From NCBI GenBank assembly GCA_008802785.1, contig VUYT01000007.1:714842-778841 (forward strand): DNA of 64,000 bases, given 5' to 3'. Under the pieces are notes generated by a model. That model had not been told where the DNA came from. It searched no databases and worked only from the letters and a program-made list of their open reading frames with translations. Origin of the DNA: Symmetrospora coprosmae. Taxonomy: Eukaryota > Basidiomycota > Cystobasidiomycetes > Symmetrosporaceae. This document shows positions 44,367-55,575 of this stretch, one piece after another (position 1 is the stretch's first letter; the number at the start of each line of letters is the position of its first letter). Position numbers and translations under genes: made by a program.

Positions 44367-44961
44367 ACTGCATGGGTATATCCTTCTCGCAGCGCAGGTA
44401 CATGGTCCGCCTTAGTAGTGTCGGTATCGGCCTCAAGCCAGGACTTCGGGGCCAGAATGTCGTACAAATACAAACCCGCTTGTGCTCCTCTCGGATTTTG
44501 CGCGCTGACTATCGGGATGAATCTGATTGCATCCGCACCGGTCGCCAACCTCCTATCTATCCCTTCTGTAGTGTTTGTCTGGCATTTCTGCGCAGTCGCG
44601 GCTTACGACCCTTTCGCCCTAGCTCCTGAACAGCCGGGCGTGACAGAGTGCGAGGCTTCGCACGACCTTTTCAGCGCCTCTACGTAGATCATTCGTTGCT
44701 AGCGCGTACTAGCGAGACGAGTTTGTCCGACTGTTCCTTCTAGCCGTCGAACCGAGGCCATCGCTCGAACAAGTCGTGACCTGCACGGCTTAGGCCAGCT
44801 AGAGCGAGGGTAGAGCGGCGCTCAAGACTATGGCCAGACGAAGCAGGCTCTCAGCGCCTAAACCCGCGCACTCGATGCGTTGCATTGCCGTCGGGATCGT
44901 GCGTGGATGTCACAGAGGACATGGACATGTGCTGCTCGACTATACGCACCATCCGCTTGGG
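44367..44961. other. Convergent intergenic spacer
   Basis: About 600 bp between PRO3 (plus) and the small membrane-protein gene (minus). A TTCGA-containing stretch near 44.74-44.79 kb was examined as a tRNA and rejected. Nothing else is seen. Confidence 0.4.
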
Positions 44962-45384
44962 CTATATGAGCCTCTCGCTCTTCTCCTCCGCTGTCTTCGA
45001 TGCGGTCAACGAGGGGGCTGTACCGGTCATCGCAGTCGTCGCCCCAGCCGTGCGCAGGGAGGGCATGTGCTGCTCGTCCGGGTACTCGTCCTGCAGCTTG
45101 TCCGAGAGCTTGAGGCCGAGGTATGCGAACGCGAGGAGACCGAAAGAGAGGGCCAGCCGCGTGTTTGGCGAGAGAACTGAGCCGACATGTCATGTCGAGT
45201 CGTCATGAGCGGCCGCGTCAGCTTCGTAAAAGGACACGGCGCGGGATCTTTCACCTTTGTAGCTCTGCAGCAAGCTGCGCCGCCGCAATTGCTCATCGGG
45301 CGCTCGCGGCTTTGTCGATGAGGAGGCCTGCCTGTACAGCTGATTGGCGCGGATGAATGCGCTGCTGGCTTGATTTGACAGCAT
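44962..45384 (-). CDS. Small single-pass membrane protein, function unknown
   Basis: Two exons (45384-45255, 45176-44962) encode 114 residues: a basic, Ser/Gln-rich N-terminus (MLSNQASSAFIRANQLYRQA), then one hydrophobic helix (LALSFGLLAFAYLGLKLS) beginning just after the splice junction, then a polar tail rich in Ala/Thr. The basic N-terminus before a single TM could be a mitochondrial or ER anchor. The start is uncertain: an acceptor-like TTCCCTAG lies 17 bp upstream of the chosen ATG, so a non-coding or further coding exon may precede it. I do not recognise a family. Confidence 0.55.
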
Positions 45385-45518
45385 ATTGGCAGAGTCGTCA
45401 CCTAGGGAAGAGCGGCGAGCGGAGATGCAACGAGGAGGCTCCCAGGTCCTCTTCACCGCACGTTCGCTAAGCGAGCGTGGGTACGATCCTGGTTCTACAG
45501 GGACAGTCTATTGAAAGT

Positions 45519-46846
45519 CTACCACTCCACCCCATCGACGTTGACGTTCCAAGGTTTGCCCGGCGGCCATGGATCATCCCTCTTCTTCCCATTCTTCTCC
45601 TGCTCCACACTCTCCTCCCAGCTCTGCACCTCCCCCACGCCCACTCCCTCGCCGAGCATGTTCCTCTCACACTCCTGCACCACTGCTGCGGGCGTGTCTG
45701 AGCGCGCCTTGTACTCGTACCACATGTGCCACCACCACCCGTGCGTCGCGCGGTCGTCCCCTTCGAATGCCGTCCACTTCTCCACTGGCGTCATCCACGG
45801 CTTGGCCACAATGTAGTGCAGGTTGCGCACACCGCCGTCTGTCCACAGAAGCGGGTGCCAGTACCGAGCCGTCTTGATGGCGTTGTACGACCAGCCGACT
45901 TTGTCATTCCATTGTGAGCCCAGTCAGTATCTCTGTACGCCCGCATCTCGCTTCAGGAAGTAGAAGAGAGCCCTCACCATTCCGCCACCGCCCGCGGAAG
46001 TAGTTTGTGATAAAGTCCTGGTCAGGAAAGCTGAACGTCTTGACCAGCGGCGAAGTCTGCAAGTAGTCAATCATGTTCTGCATGAGGGCGGGCGAAGGGT
46101 GGAGAACGACGAGTCCCGAGTTGAGCATTTGGTGCGTTTCGCGCGATTCGGGCTTGACTGGCGTGTTCTTCCCCGTCTGCTGTGCGTATGTCCACGCGCA
46201 GTTCCAGGGGCGCCTGGTGGCAGTGGCGGCCGGGGAACCAGACAATCAGCCGAGCAGGGTGAGGAGAGTTCAGCACAGATCGCTGGCACACACCAGTCGT
46301 CCAGTGCCCATTTGTCTCGGCTCCAATTGCAGGTGCAGGCGTGGTTCGCAGCGATCCAGTCGCGGGGCAGATCGTCGTCGAGCAGCTCGTCCATGTTCTG
46401 GAAGACGAGCATGTCGGCGTCGAGCATGCAGACGCGCTGATCGCACAGACAGTCGGTCATATCACAGGATTGGAGTGTCAGGCAGGCGCGGCGAGGGCAA
46501 CGAGCTGAGCGGCAAGCCCACCCACATCGAACCCTTCTAGCCCAAAGGCGCGCAGCTTGTCCCACGTGTCTGCGAATCGCTCGGCGACAACCGAGACCTC
46601 TACCTGAGGGCGGAGGACATCGACGTTGATGAGGCTGCACCCAGCATCCTCGAGCGTCTGCTTGGCCGATTCTGGCAGGGTGGGCGTGACGAGGACGTGC
46701 AGCGGGTACTTGGACTTTACGCGCCGGAGCGAGTAGTGCAGGAGCACAGTCGCCGCGAGGTAGTTTGAGCGGGTGAGGAGCACGACCCAAGCCTTTGCGG
46801 TTGGCTGCACATCGCCGTTGTTCGTAGGTGTTGGCTCGGACATCAT
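45519..46846 (-). CDS. GT8-family glycosyltransferase (glycogenin/galactinol-synthase-like)
   Basis: Four exons (46846-46526, 46436-46294, 46213-45978, 45898-45519) give 359 residues. The start (AWVVLLTRSNYLAATVLLHYSL), the DxD metal site in RVCMLDADMLVFQNMDELL, LNSGLVVLHPSPALMQNMI, FPDQDFITNYFRGRW and the late VRNLHYIVAKPW motif are characteristic of GT8 enzymes such as glycogenin and galactinol synthase. The enzyme would transfer a sugar from a UDP-sugar with retention of configuration in the cytosol. The autoglucosylated Tyr of true glycogenin cannot be assigned, and the C-terminus is short and Trp/Lys-rich, so a non-glycogenin role is plausible. It shares a 280-bp divergent promoter with bL35m. 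Confidence 0.88.
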
Positions 46847-47033
46847 CGGGCGCGATCTGCGCGTGGAGAAGGATAGTCGCGCAAAATCGGGGGATAGGGA
46901 GATGGCTTTGGGCGTGACGGCTCTGTATATATATTTGTGTATGTTGCGATACTGCAAATGTGTGCGTGTGCGTGCGCAAAGAAGAAAGAGCTCCGTCCAT
47001 CCGTCCATCCGCCTCAGACAGGGCGGAGGTGAT

Positions 47034-47059
47034 CGAGGCGAGGCGAGGCGAGGCGAGGA
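47034..47059. repeat. GAGGC pentanucleotide repeat
   Basis: Five copies of GAGGC lie in the divergent promoter between the GT8 gene and bL35m, about 190 bp upstream of the GT8 start. Confidence 0.65.
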
Positions 47060-47125
47060 GAGGACCTCGTTGGGAGCACGCCAACACGTTTGATCAGCCA
47101 GTGGCATAGCAGGATCCGATCCAGC

Positions 47126-47634
47126 ATGACATCGCTCCTTCGCTCCTTCAGCAGGCTCGCAGTCTCATCGTCGCGTCCGAGCTGCACCTGCCGCCATGCT
47201 CCCGCTAGTAGCCCCGTCGCATCAACCTCGACCTCGAGCACTCTGACATCCATGCTGCGTCTGCAGCAATCGCAACGGATGCGCAGCTTCAGCGCGTCAG
47301 CTGCAAGCTCGGGGAGCGTCCGCATAAAGATCAAGACGCATGTGCGTGTGGCCTGCGGGCTGTGCTGCGTTATCGTCGGACCGTCGGACCTTTTTCAAGC
47401 TGAACCCGAACGGAATACCGCGCGTGCATGTATGCGTTTCGCCTCGCTCCTCTGCAGAAAGGAACAGCAAAGCGGTGGACGCCAATGCCCAGCGGGCAGT
47501 ACAAGCGAGGCAGACCAGGGAAGCGCCATCTCAACGTCACGCTCTCCTCGACCAGGCTCACACGCCTGGGGCAGACGGCATATGCGACGCCGGGGCAGAG
47601 GAGGCACCTCAAGAGGCTGCTGCCCGGGCAATGA
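47126..47634 (+). CDS. Mitochondrial ribosomal protein bL35m
   Basis: Two exons (47126-47341, 47458-47634) encode 130 residues. The first ~60 residues are Ser/Arg-rich with no acidic residues, a classic mitochondrial presequence. The mature part reads VRIKIKTHKGTAKRW...GQYKRGRPGKRH and ends in RRHLKRLLPGQ. This matches the bacterial L35 core (KxKTHKGAAKRF...GKxKRxxxGKxH). bL35 sits in the large ribosomal subunit. The splice junction falls exactly in the KTH/KGTAKRW motif, phase 0, so an unspliced reading would miss the family. The GC-rich basic second exon is otherwise easily dismissed. Confidence 0.88.
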
Positions 47635-48053
47635 GTGCAGGGTCGGGGGCGTGCCCGAGGAGCGTGTATCTGGCACGATGCAGACGGATTAGTCTACGCG
47701 CTCACGACTCGCAGAGGCTCGGTGGGTCCTGGCGAAGCGCTCATCTCGCTCATTGTGATCGCTGAAGGCTGACCCTTTGTATGCCAGAGGCTTGTTCGCA
47801 GGATACAGCGTACTCGTATACCGCACGCACAGATGCTTCCAATAACCATCTACAGCAGTATACCCAGTACAACCATGCATTCGGGCATGTACGACCACGG
47901 CACATTCGGGCTTTCAGCATTCTAGGCTTTTCAAGAGTCCCGCCGCTTAATGCACATCGCTACATGCCCCATCTCTGCAGTATCTCTTTCTGTGCGGGAT
48001 CTGCCTTGTCGAGAAGTAACGGCAGCACTTCGTGTCACACAGTATGATCGACG
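47635..48053. other. Convergent intergenic spacer
   Basis: This lies between bL35m (plus) and the RPAP3-like gene (minus). It may contain the true last exon of the latter, whose 3' end I could not fix. Confidence 0.4.
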
Positions 48054-50071
48054 TCAGTCAGATGCAGAGTCCACCAGCACGCGACCCGCGCCAGGTCGGT
48101 GCGCATTAGGGCACTCACAGCCAGTCTCGCCGCAAAGCATCGAGACAAAGTCGAATCTCGCGCAGCGCGAGAAGCCGTCGAGCAGGGACGCGGCCGTACT
48201 TTGCAGGTTCGGCGAGCTGGACAGGCTGGCGCGGCCAAGGAGTCAAATTTCAAGTCAGCGGATGGGCCCTTCTTTCAGAGACATTGCGTGCGCGAGTCTG
48301 CCCCTATACTCCAACGCAGCTCCGCACTCACTTTTGCGCCAGGCAGCGGATGACGCCGTCGACGAGCTCGGGCGACAGATTCTGCTGGGCCAGTTCCGGG
48401 AGATCGACATGGTGCGCATCGATGGACTGGGATAACGGAACACGGAACGGCCGGGGTGGGGTAAAGCAGATTGAAGAGATTCAGTATAGGGCCATTGAGG
48501 AGAGAGGTTGCCAGCGGCGCAGAGCTCGACAAGCGCGAGAGGAGGAAGACGCAATGCAGACTTACCTGTAAGAGAGCCATCCGAGCCGAATTGTCGGCAC
48601 GATCGTTCCATCGCTTCTCGAACTCGTAGAGCGTGCGAGGCGGAGAGACGGTCGGAAGCTGCGGTTTCAGTGCCGCGGGAACGATGCCTGTGCCTCCTGC
48701 AGCGCGAGCAGAGTGCGAGTCCGGTACCGGGACCGGGACGGGCGTCTGCCGTTCCGCTGCCGTTTCCTCTGCACCAGCACCAGCACCCGTAAGAGCCTGC
48801 TCAGACAGGGCCGGGCTCGCAGCTCGCCGCGGGCGCAACCGCTCGTCTCGCGCCTGTCTCAGCGACCTATAGTCCTTCTTTGACGCAGGTGCAGCGGTAG
48901 CAGCCGACAGAGTGTTCTCCTTGTCCAGCCGCCGCGTCGAGACTTCCGACAATAGGCTGGTCCCTTCGCCGTTATCCACATTCGTTTTCCGGCTTTTCTG
49001 AGGTGTGATTGCGGCTTTCAAGGCTGCTGAACGGCGCTGCTGCGCCTCCGGCATGGCCGGTGCAGGTGTGGGCTGCTCTGCTCTCTTTTGCAGATCGGAC
49101 TTTGGTTGTGTGCCGTTCTGCGCGCTTGACGTGTCTCGCTTCGCGGACGATGCGGCTTGTGCCGGCGCTTGTGAGGCGGAGACCGGCGTGTCACTCCTTG
49201 TGGCATTCTGCAGAACGGGAGACTATGCGCGATAGTCCGTTAAGCTCCGAGGCGTTGCTTGTGCTCGCACGTAGCTCACATTTGTCGTTTGTGCGTCCTC
49301 AACAACACGCGGCTTTGGCTCTGCTGGTTGCGTTGCTGTCGCAAGAGCGTCAAGCCCCGCGCGGACAGCCGCATTCCCTGGCTCCTCTTTCAGTGCCGCT
49401 TCGAAGTCTGCATTCGCGCGCGGTGTATGGGGAACCCCGTCTAAGCGAGTGCGTATCGTGTCTCACGCGCTCCGTAGCGAAACACGAAGGGAAGGACGCG
49501 GCTTACCTGCTCGCGCCGGCTCGATGCGCCCGAGTGCTCTTCGCGCCAGCCCACGTCGGAACAGGGCCTTTGGATTACCGGCGGGGAGGAGGCCGAGGCT
49601 CTTTGTCGCATCGCGTTCGGCCTCTGCGTACCTGCGCGGTTGTATTGCAATCGCAGCTCGCGTCAGCACCCATACTCTGTCTGGTGCTGGGCTGGCGCGG
49701 CGCGGTGTGCCTCGTGCGCTCCCTCGCGCGTTGACATTGACGCACTCACTTCTGGAGCTTCAAGTGCGCCATGCACCGGTTCAGAGGGTACGTCGACTCG
49801 CTCGGATCCTTCCGCATCGCCTCGGTGTAGAGGGCCACAGCCTCGTCGTACTTCGCCTGACGGAACGCCGCGTTGCCCTGCGTGTATGCAGGGGGCCAGA
49901 GAGAGGGATGCATTATACACATTGTCGTCAGTGGTGCGTCCAGGCCATCCGGTGTGGTGTCGCGGGCAGCGGCGGGGCTCTTGATCAGCTTTTCGTTCCG
50001 GAAGCGGGGCAGAGGTGGTGGGCCGGGACCTTGCGCACCGCTTCTTTGAGCGCTTTCGCAGCAGAGGACAT
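48054..50071 (-). CDS. RPAP3-like TPR co-chaperone (R2TP complex)
   Basis: At least seven exons run on the minus strand from the ATG at 50071 (MSSAAKALKEA, exon 50071-50039). A TPR unit follows: GNAAFRQAKYDEAVALYTEA, then YPLNRCMAHLKLQK, YAEAERDATKSL and PKALFRRGLARRALG. The TPR helices are split over three exons. A ~200-residue disordered Ala/Pro linker leads to the C-terminal domain PRTLYEFEKRWNDRADNSAR and CLAQNTAASLLDGFSRCARF, matching the RPAP3 C-terminal domain that binds RuvBL ATPases. In other organisms RPAP3 links Hsp90 to R2TP for assembly of RNA polymerase II, snoRNPs and PIKKs. The stop is uncertain: read-through after GETG ends at 48054, but a donor there could lead to another short exon. 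Confidence 0.78.
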
Positions 50072-50605
50072 GTCGACTGTGTGAGGCTGCGCCGCGTCAG
50101 CTGGCAACCGTGCAGTCCGGCGAGTTCGTCGGATGAGAAAGGGATCCCCTCCCGGATGACACCCGAGGTTGGAGCGCGCACTGCAGACAGACTATGTATG
50201 GCTAGATGAGAGTACCGCGCTCATGCATTATTGTCACTCGTGTATGACCAATTGGACGAGAGCAGAAGTTATGGCTTCGCATTCGACGGACAGCAGCAAA
50301 GGGGCTGTCATATCGACCCGCGGGCGCCAGAAGCGACAAGGTCCAGCGGGAGCGTATCCAGGCATCTCATGTGACGGAGCATCGCACTCCTTGGGTGTTT
50401 ATTGCATTCGTTAAGAGTGAGTTGGAAAGGCATGGCATCTACAACTAGCAGGGGAACGCGCGGACAGGATCTATCCGCCAGCGAGTACCCAGCCTGGCGA
50501 CCGATATGGGGAGGCAGCTGGCCGAGCGGGCGGCAGCAGAGTCCCCCGATGGGGCAAGGCGCGTCCGAAAGAAAGCATCGGGCGCCCCTGCTTCTCTTCT
50601 CGTCT
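50072..50605. other. Intergenic region
   Basis: This is the promoter of the RPAP3-like gene and the 3' end of the Ran gene, both minus strand. No other feature is supported. Confidence 0.4.
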
Positions 50606-52126
50606 CTAGATGTCCGTGTCCTCCTCGTCAGGCAGCGGCGCGGCGGCGGCGGCGTCGAGCTCCTGCTGGTACTGCGCGAGGAGGTTCTGGTCGATCTCGA
50701 CCTCGGGCGGGGCGAGCGCGGGCGCTGCAACAAACTCGAGTGCCGGGTTCCTGCCATCCGCAATGAAGTTGACGAGCATTGTCAGCCGGGTTGACACTGG
50801 GGCTGGGGCAGGGCAGGCATAAGGGGAAGCGCCAGGCCAGGCCAGGCCACGCCTCGCCTCGCCATGACACGCACCCGCCGAGCTTGCGCGCGAGCCAGAG
50901 GAAAGGCTTCTCAAAGTTGTAGTTGGACTTTGCAGAGATTTCAAAGTACTGCAGGTTCTTTTTGCGGTGGAACGTCACGGCGCCCGTCTTTACTTTTCGC
51001 TCCTGGGAACGTGTAGCGTGTGCGCGTGTGTGCGTGCGGGAGAGGACGACGCAGGTGCCGCCCACAAAGAAAGCAAAGGGTGAAAGTTGATGATGGGATT
51101 GCAGGCGTCAGCTCGCCTGCCCTGGGGTCCCCTGGCTGATGCCGTCCATCGCTCGCTTGGCTTGAGTGCTTCTCTCCTGCGCTGCAGGATGCGAGGGCGG
51201 CCACCCACCTTGACGTCGACCTTGTTTCCGCAGAGGACGATGGGAATGTTCTCGCAGACGCGTTCGAGGTCTCTGTGCCAGTTGGGCACGTTCTTGTATG
51301 TGATCTTGGACGTGACGTCAAACATGATGATGCCGGCCTGCCCCTGAATGTAGTAGCCGTCTCGCAGGCCGCCAAACTTCTCCTGGCCAGCCGTGTCCCA
51401 GCAGTTGAAAATGATTTCGCCAAAGTTGGTGTGGAAGCTGTGTGGGAGGGGGGAGAGGGGCAAATTGATGAGTGAGCATGGTCGTACGGCCCAGATCGCC
51501 CTTGCTGCCTGCTGCTTGCTGGGCTGGATTAGCGGCCGCAACGCAAGACTGCACGCACCGGAGGGGGTGCACCTCGACACCGAGAGTGGCTGTTGCGAGC
51601 AAGTCCATGCGGGTTTTCAGTTTGTCGATGGCGGTCGAGCACAGATGACGGGTCGAGGGGCGAGTGCGGCCATCAAGCGGACATGGATGGGCACGGGGGC
51701 GAAGGAGCACAGGACGATGAGCATCTATAGCGCGCAAGGAGACGTGCATTGCTCTGCAAAGGGCAGGAGACACTGACCGATGTCTGATCAGGATGCAGGG
51801 CAGGGCAGAGCCAACACGTCAGTGCAGTGCCCTTTCTGTATATGTGATATGGTGCGCCGCACTCACACTTCTTCTCAAACTCTCCCGTCAAGTGACGCTT
51901 GACGAACGTCGTCTTGCCTGAGGTCACACGCATACCAAGATCATCAGCCTCATCCAGTGTCGTTGTCGTCCCTGTTGGGTGCCCGCCTTTGCCATTGCCA
52001 TGGCGTTCCCGGTCCTTCGCGGCAGGCAGGCAGGCAGGCACCACCACGACACGACTACGACTACGCACCCGTTCCACCGTCGCCGACGAGGACGAGCTTG
52101 AATGCGGGAATCTCGGTGGTGCTCAT
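50606..52126 (-). CDS. GSP1: Ran-family GTPase (Gsp1/Spi1)
   Basis: Seven exons (52126-52069, 51917-51867, 51783-51778, 51589-51559, 51437-51209, 51002-50875, 50750-50606) join to 215 residues, the Ran length. The P-loop is [20 protein letters not shown], switch I is [16 protein letters not shown], and switch II is [19 protein letters not shown]. The G4/G5 motifs are LCGNKVDVK and [14 protein letters not shown]. The tail is [10 protein letters not shown], the acidic DEDD-like end of Ran. It cycles between GTP and GDP forms to drive nuclear import and export and spindle assembly. Exon 3 is only 6 nt (ACATCG) and completes Tyr-Ile-Ala of the effector loop. Without it the reading frame is kept but two residues in switch I are lost. 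Confidence 0.96.
51778..51783 (-). other. 6-nt microexon of the Ran gene
   Basis: ACATCG (minus strand) is flanked upstream by CCTGATCAG and downstream by GTCAGT. The preceding exon ends AAGAAG-T and the next begins CC-ACT, so the joined codons TAC-ATC-GCC give the invariant YIA of Ran switch I. Confidence 0.85.
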
Positions 52127-52894
52127 GATGAGGATGGAGCGTGTGCGTGCAGTGTGATATCCGTTGTGAGGATGGATCGTCGAGCAGGAGAAAGGAAAGG
52201 GGAAAAAGCCTGAGGTGGAGGCGGCCGAGGGAGGCCTGCCTAGGGGCGAAGGAGGGGAGAGGCGCCCAAACGGCAGAGGCGAAGAGGCGAAGAGGCTGGC
52301 GGGCACCCATCACACAAGCATATCCATATAGCCCATGCATGCATGCAAACGCAACTTCAGAGACCTACTGATGGCTGTCACTGACTGCGCGATGCGCCGA
52401 GCTGAGAGCTGAGAGCTGGGAGCGTCCGCGTCCAGCTGACATGTATCCACAACACGCGCTTGATTGCACCCAAGCGGGGTCCGCACGTCCCCCCTCCAAT
52501 CCCAGCTCCAGCTCTTTCACAGACACTTCGAGCTCGCGTGGAAAGGCCCCACGCAAGGCAAGGGGAGCTAGCATCGCTGACACTCGCAGAGCGCGGCGCG
52601 GTGGCCCGTTCCAGACAGACGCGCCTCGCAAGGAGAAGACAGAGCAAGGCGCGCATTCTCCCAACGCAGATCGATCGTTCTTCTTCTCTCACGCTCTCTC
52701 GTCGCGCATCCTACTACATGTCCGCAGCAGCGAGCTGACAAGGTCCTTAACGAGGAGGAGAACGCCTCTCCAGGCACCGGACCCTCTATGGCCAGTCAGT
52801 CACCACCGCACTCCCCGTATTTCCTACTCCCCTATCAATGGGGCTCTGATGCACCTCCTGGTCCTGTCGCCCTTCTCGCTTCCTCCCGGTAACA
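52127..52894. other. Intergenic region
   Basis: This is the presumed promoter of the Ran gene. Plus-strand open frames here lack any recognisable domain and overlap pyrimidine-rich leader-like sequence. Confidence 0.4.
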
Positions 52895-54801
52895 TCACTT
52901 TGCGTCGCATCGCATTGATCCTCCCGACCCGTCGACACGGGCAAGCGGTCGCACCGTCCGGGTGCCGTGCAGCGCCAGTGAGCGGCGAATGCGCGCATGT
53001 GCATCAGCGGATGCCATCGGTGACCAACTTCTCAAGATTGGCACGCACCGGGAATCTGGCTCGTGCTTGAAAGGCCATAGCGGTAGCCGTATCGGTGTGA
53101 AGAAGTCTCCATTTTTGCAGACGTCGCGGAGGAGCGCGGCGAGTAGTATAACGGAGACGAGGCGTTTGCCTTGGGTGTTCATGGCTTCGTCAAGCTGGCT
53201 TCGCAGGAGGGCTACGGCCACCTTTCGGTTGTCGCGCTCTTTGAAAAACTGGTCAGCAGCGACGAGCTGCCTTGGTGGTGTAGGCTCCGCCATCCTCTTG
53301 CGAGCCCTCCAGGAACAGGACTCCGGGAAGTGAACGAGGGCGGTATTCAGTATCTTGCGCAGTCGAGCCTGCGATCAGGCGAGAGCACCAAGTTGGCACG
53401 CACCGGATGGGAAAGAAAAAGATGGTGCTACTGCCGTCGCGGCACCTCGGGGTGCTCTTCATGCTGCAGAAGCTCTGCATGGTGAAGAGCAGGAGCGCCG
53501 GTTCCACGAAGCAGATTGTCCAATGCCCCGACGGCTCCTGCAGGAAGTCCTTGAAGGCCGTGGGCGGCTTAACGGCGTCGTTGGCCTTCTTGACGAGCTT
53601 AATGTCCGCCTTGCTCATCCAGTCGAACTCGACCAGATTGTGCAAGTCCTTCGTGCTGGCCTCGGTGATGGCCCCACTGCCGGCATTGGCCTTCGAGATC
53701 TCATCTTCAAGGAAGGTGTGCTGTAGCGGAGGACGCGAGTGAGCCTGTGGCTTCGACGTACCTTACAGACGACCTTGTAAAGTCAAACTCACATGCTCAA
53801 ACTCCGGGCCCCGTCGTAGGCCGCCTTGCGCTTGATCAACCTGTGCACGCCCCGAACATTTCGACGACAGACGAGGGTCTCGAGTGCCCGCCTGGCGTAA
53901 CATGCCTTGCTGCGAGCCAGCGAGATGGTCTTGAAGTAGATGTGTACGGGGTCAAAGATCGGGTCCTAGAGGGTGGTGACTAGAGGGTGATGACCAGAAT
54001 GAACTTGTCGGTGTCGATGCCGCCCGCAGGCCAGGTGGTGAATAGGTCCGCCTCGTCAATAGCCAGGCACTTGAGGCCGTAGACTTCAATGCCGTCCTCG
54101 GGGCCATTCGCCCCCTTGGCCGTATTGTGGAACCGCTTGGTCCAGCCCTACTCCAACCTGACCGAATCGAGCTGGTGGAAGGCCGAGAAGATGGTGCCAC
54201 CGCCGCCGCCAAAACTTTGATCTTGAGGTCCTTGTCCTGAGGTGGTCCATATTGATGGTACCAGTCCTCGACGTCCTTTAGGCTGGCACTGGCGGTCGTG
54301 TAGAGAGGGACAGTGGTGAGTACGACGCGACGGGACTGGCGCTGTGCCGTCTTACAAGGACAAGCAGAATCACAATGCGGTAATATTGTCGCGAAGGCGG
54401 TAGCAAGTTGTACACTTCTTCAGGGCTTTCTCCATGGCTGCGAAAACTTCGGGATCGGTCTTGGCTGCCGCGAGCTTCTCTCGCATGACAGACTGTCCCA
54501 GGTTGCTGAGCTTCGTTTCGTAGAAAGAGGTTTTGATGTCGAGATACGCGGTCTTGGTAGCATCATCGACGATCTTCACAGATCTTGCACGCGCCTGCCG
54601 AACGCGCTTGAGTGCTCCATCACTGGCGCCGGCGAGGATGGTGGGTATGTCGAAACTACCGCCCTGGCCGTAGAAGGCTTTCTGGATGTACTGCCCGAAA
54701 TTACCGCCCGGCAGCGAGTGGCGCAGATGGCGGAAATGACCGAAGACGTCGACGATGACGGCTGTGTGGATGGGAGCAGCAGGAGAACTCAATTGCGCCA
54801 C
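52895..54801 (-). pseudogene. Decayed coding region of unknown family
   Basis: Four stretches on the minus strand look protein-coding but cannot be joined into one frame. Around 54.80-54.37 kb there is GGNFGQYIQKAFYGQGG and a helical segment ending in ALKKCTTCYRLRD. Around 54.29-53.96 kb there is LKDVEDWYHQYGPP and IEVYGLKCLAIDEADLF. Around 53.93-53.77 kb there is DPIFDPVHIYFKTISLARS. Around 53.65-52.9 kb there are FKDFLQEPSGHWTICFVE and LVAADQFFKERDNRKVAVAL. Between them I see in-frame stops near 54.15 and 53.96 kb (the latter beside a direct repeat of CACCCTCTAG) and a frame change near 53.27 kb, none with good splice sites. I read this as one disrupted gene, but I do not recognise the family. 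Complex splicing is the alternative. Confidence 0.5.
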
Positions 54802-55575
54802 GGGCAGGGCTACGCGTCAGTGCTGCAGTCAGCTTTGGGCCAGTCATGACGCATCCGTGTCGATCAGCATGGCGGATGGCGGAAGCTGTCGAAGAGGGGA
54901 TCCAGCGGTGGATGGAAGAGGGAGGAGGAGGAAGGAAGGAAGGAGAGAGGATCCTAAGCGAGCAAGGTGCCGTCTTTATACTCTGCCAGGTCTTCCACAA
55001 GTTTTAGCCGCTAAGCGCCACGTCGGTCGGGTCGGCCGTCAGCCCAACCGAGCCGGTGCATTCGCTTTTGCAGGCGGTTGGACGCGCACGGTTGCAGGAG
55101 ATGACAACGAGCAAGTCCGGCCTTACCGCTTGCTTGCTTGCGCTGGTCATGTGTGCGGCGGCTGATCCAGCTGGCGAGCAAATGAGCGGGGTTGGCAATC
55201 TCGCAGGCGCCCCGAATCGACAGGCATAGAGTAGCGCATACGTCAGGCCTGTGTATCAGTGCGTCAGTCTGCATGCTTTGCTTGTCAATTATATCAGCGT
55301 GAGCGCAGATGTGACGGAGTTGGAGGAGAGTGGCGCGGCGGAAGTGACGATAAACGGCCGACTGAGCGGAGAGGAGAGAGGGAGAGGGAGACGGAGGGCA
55401 TGGCGACACGGGAAAATGGGTCCATCGCAAGCGGAGCGAAGCGGGACAGAGATAATTGCCTGCGCGAGCGGAAGGCGGACCTTGGTGTATGATTAGCAGC
55501 ACGCGAGGAGACAACAGCTGGACAGCACTGCACACTGCACCGTCGCGCAACGACAAACGGCCGGCGCCGGACGCT
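54802..55575. other. Intergenic region
   Basis: No convincing gene. It lies between the decayed region and the GID8 stop codon (minus) and contains only biased open frames. Confidence 0.4.

Noticed and set aside
44730-44810. A TTCGA-containing stretch considered as a tRNA on the minus strand
   Set aside because: The GGTTCGACGGC part is only a partial B box and no acceptor or anticodon stems could be drawn.
53128-53200. A tRNA-like A box (AGTAGTATAACGG)
   Set aside because: There is no matching B box or cloverleaf, and the sequence lies inside a coding-like block on the other strand.
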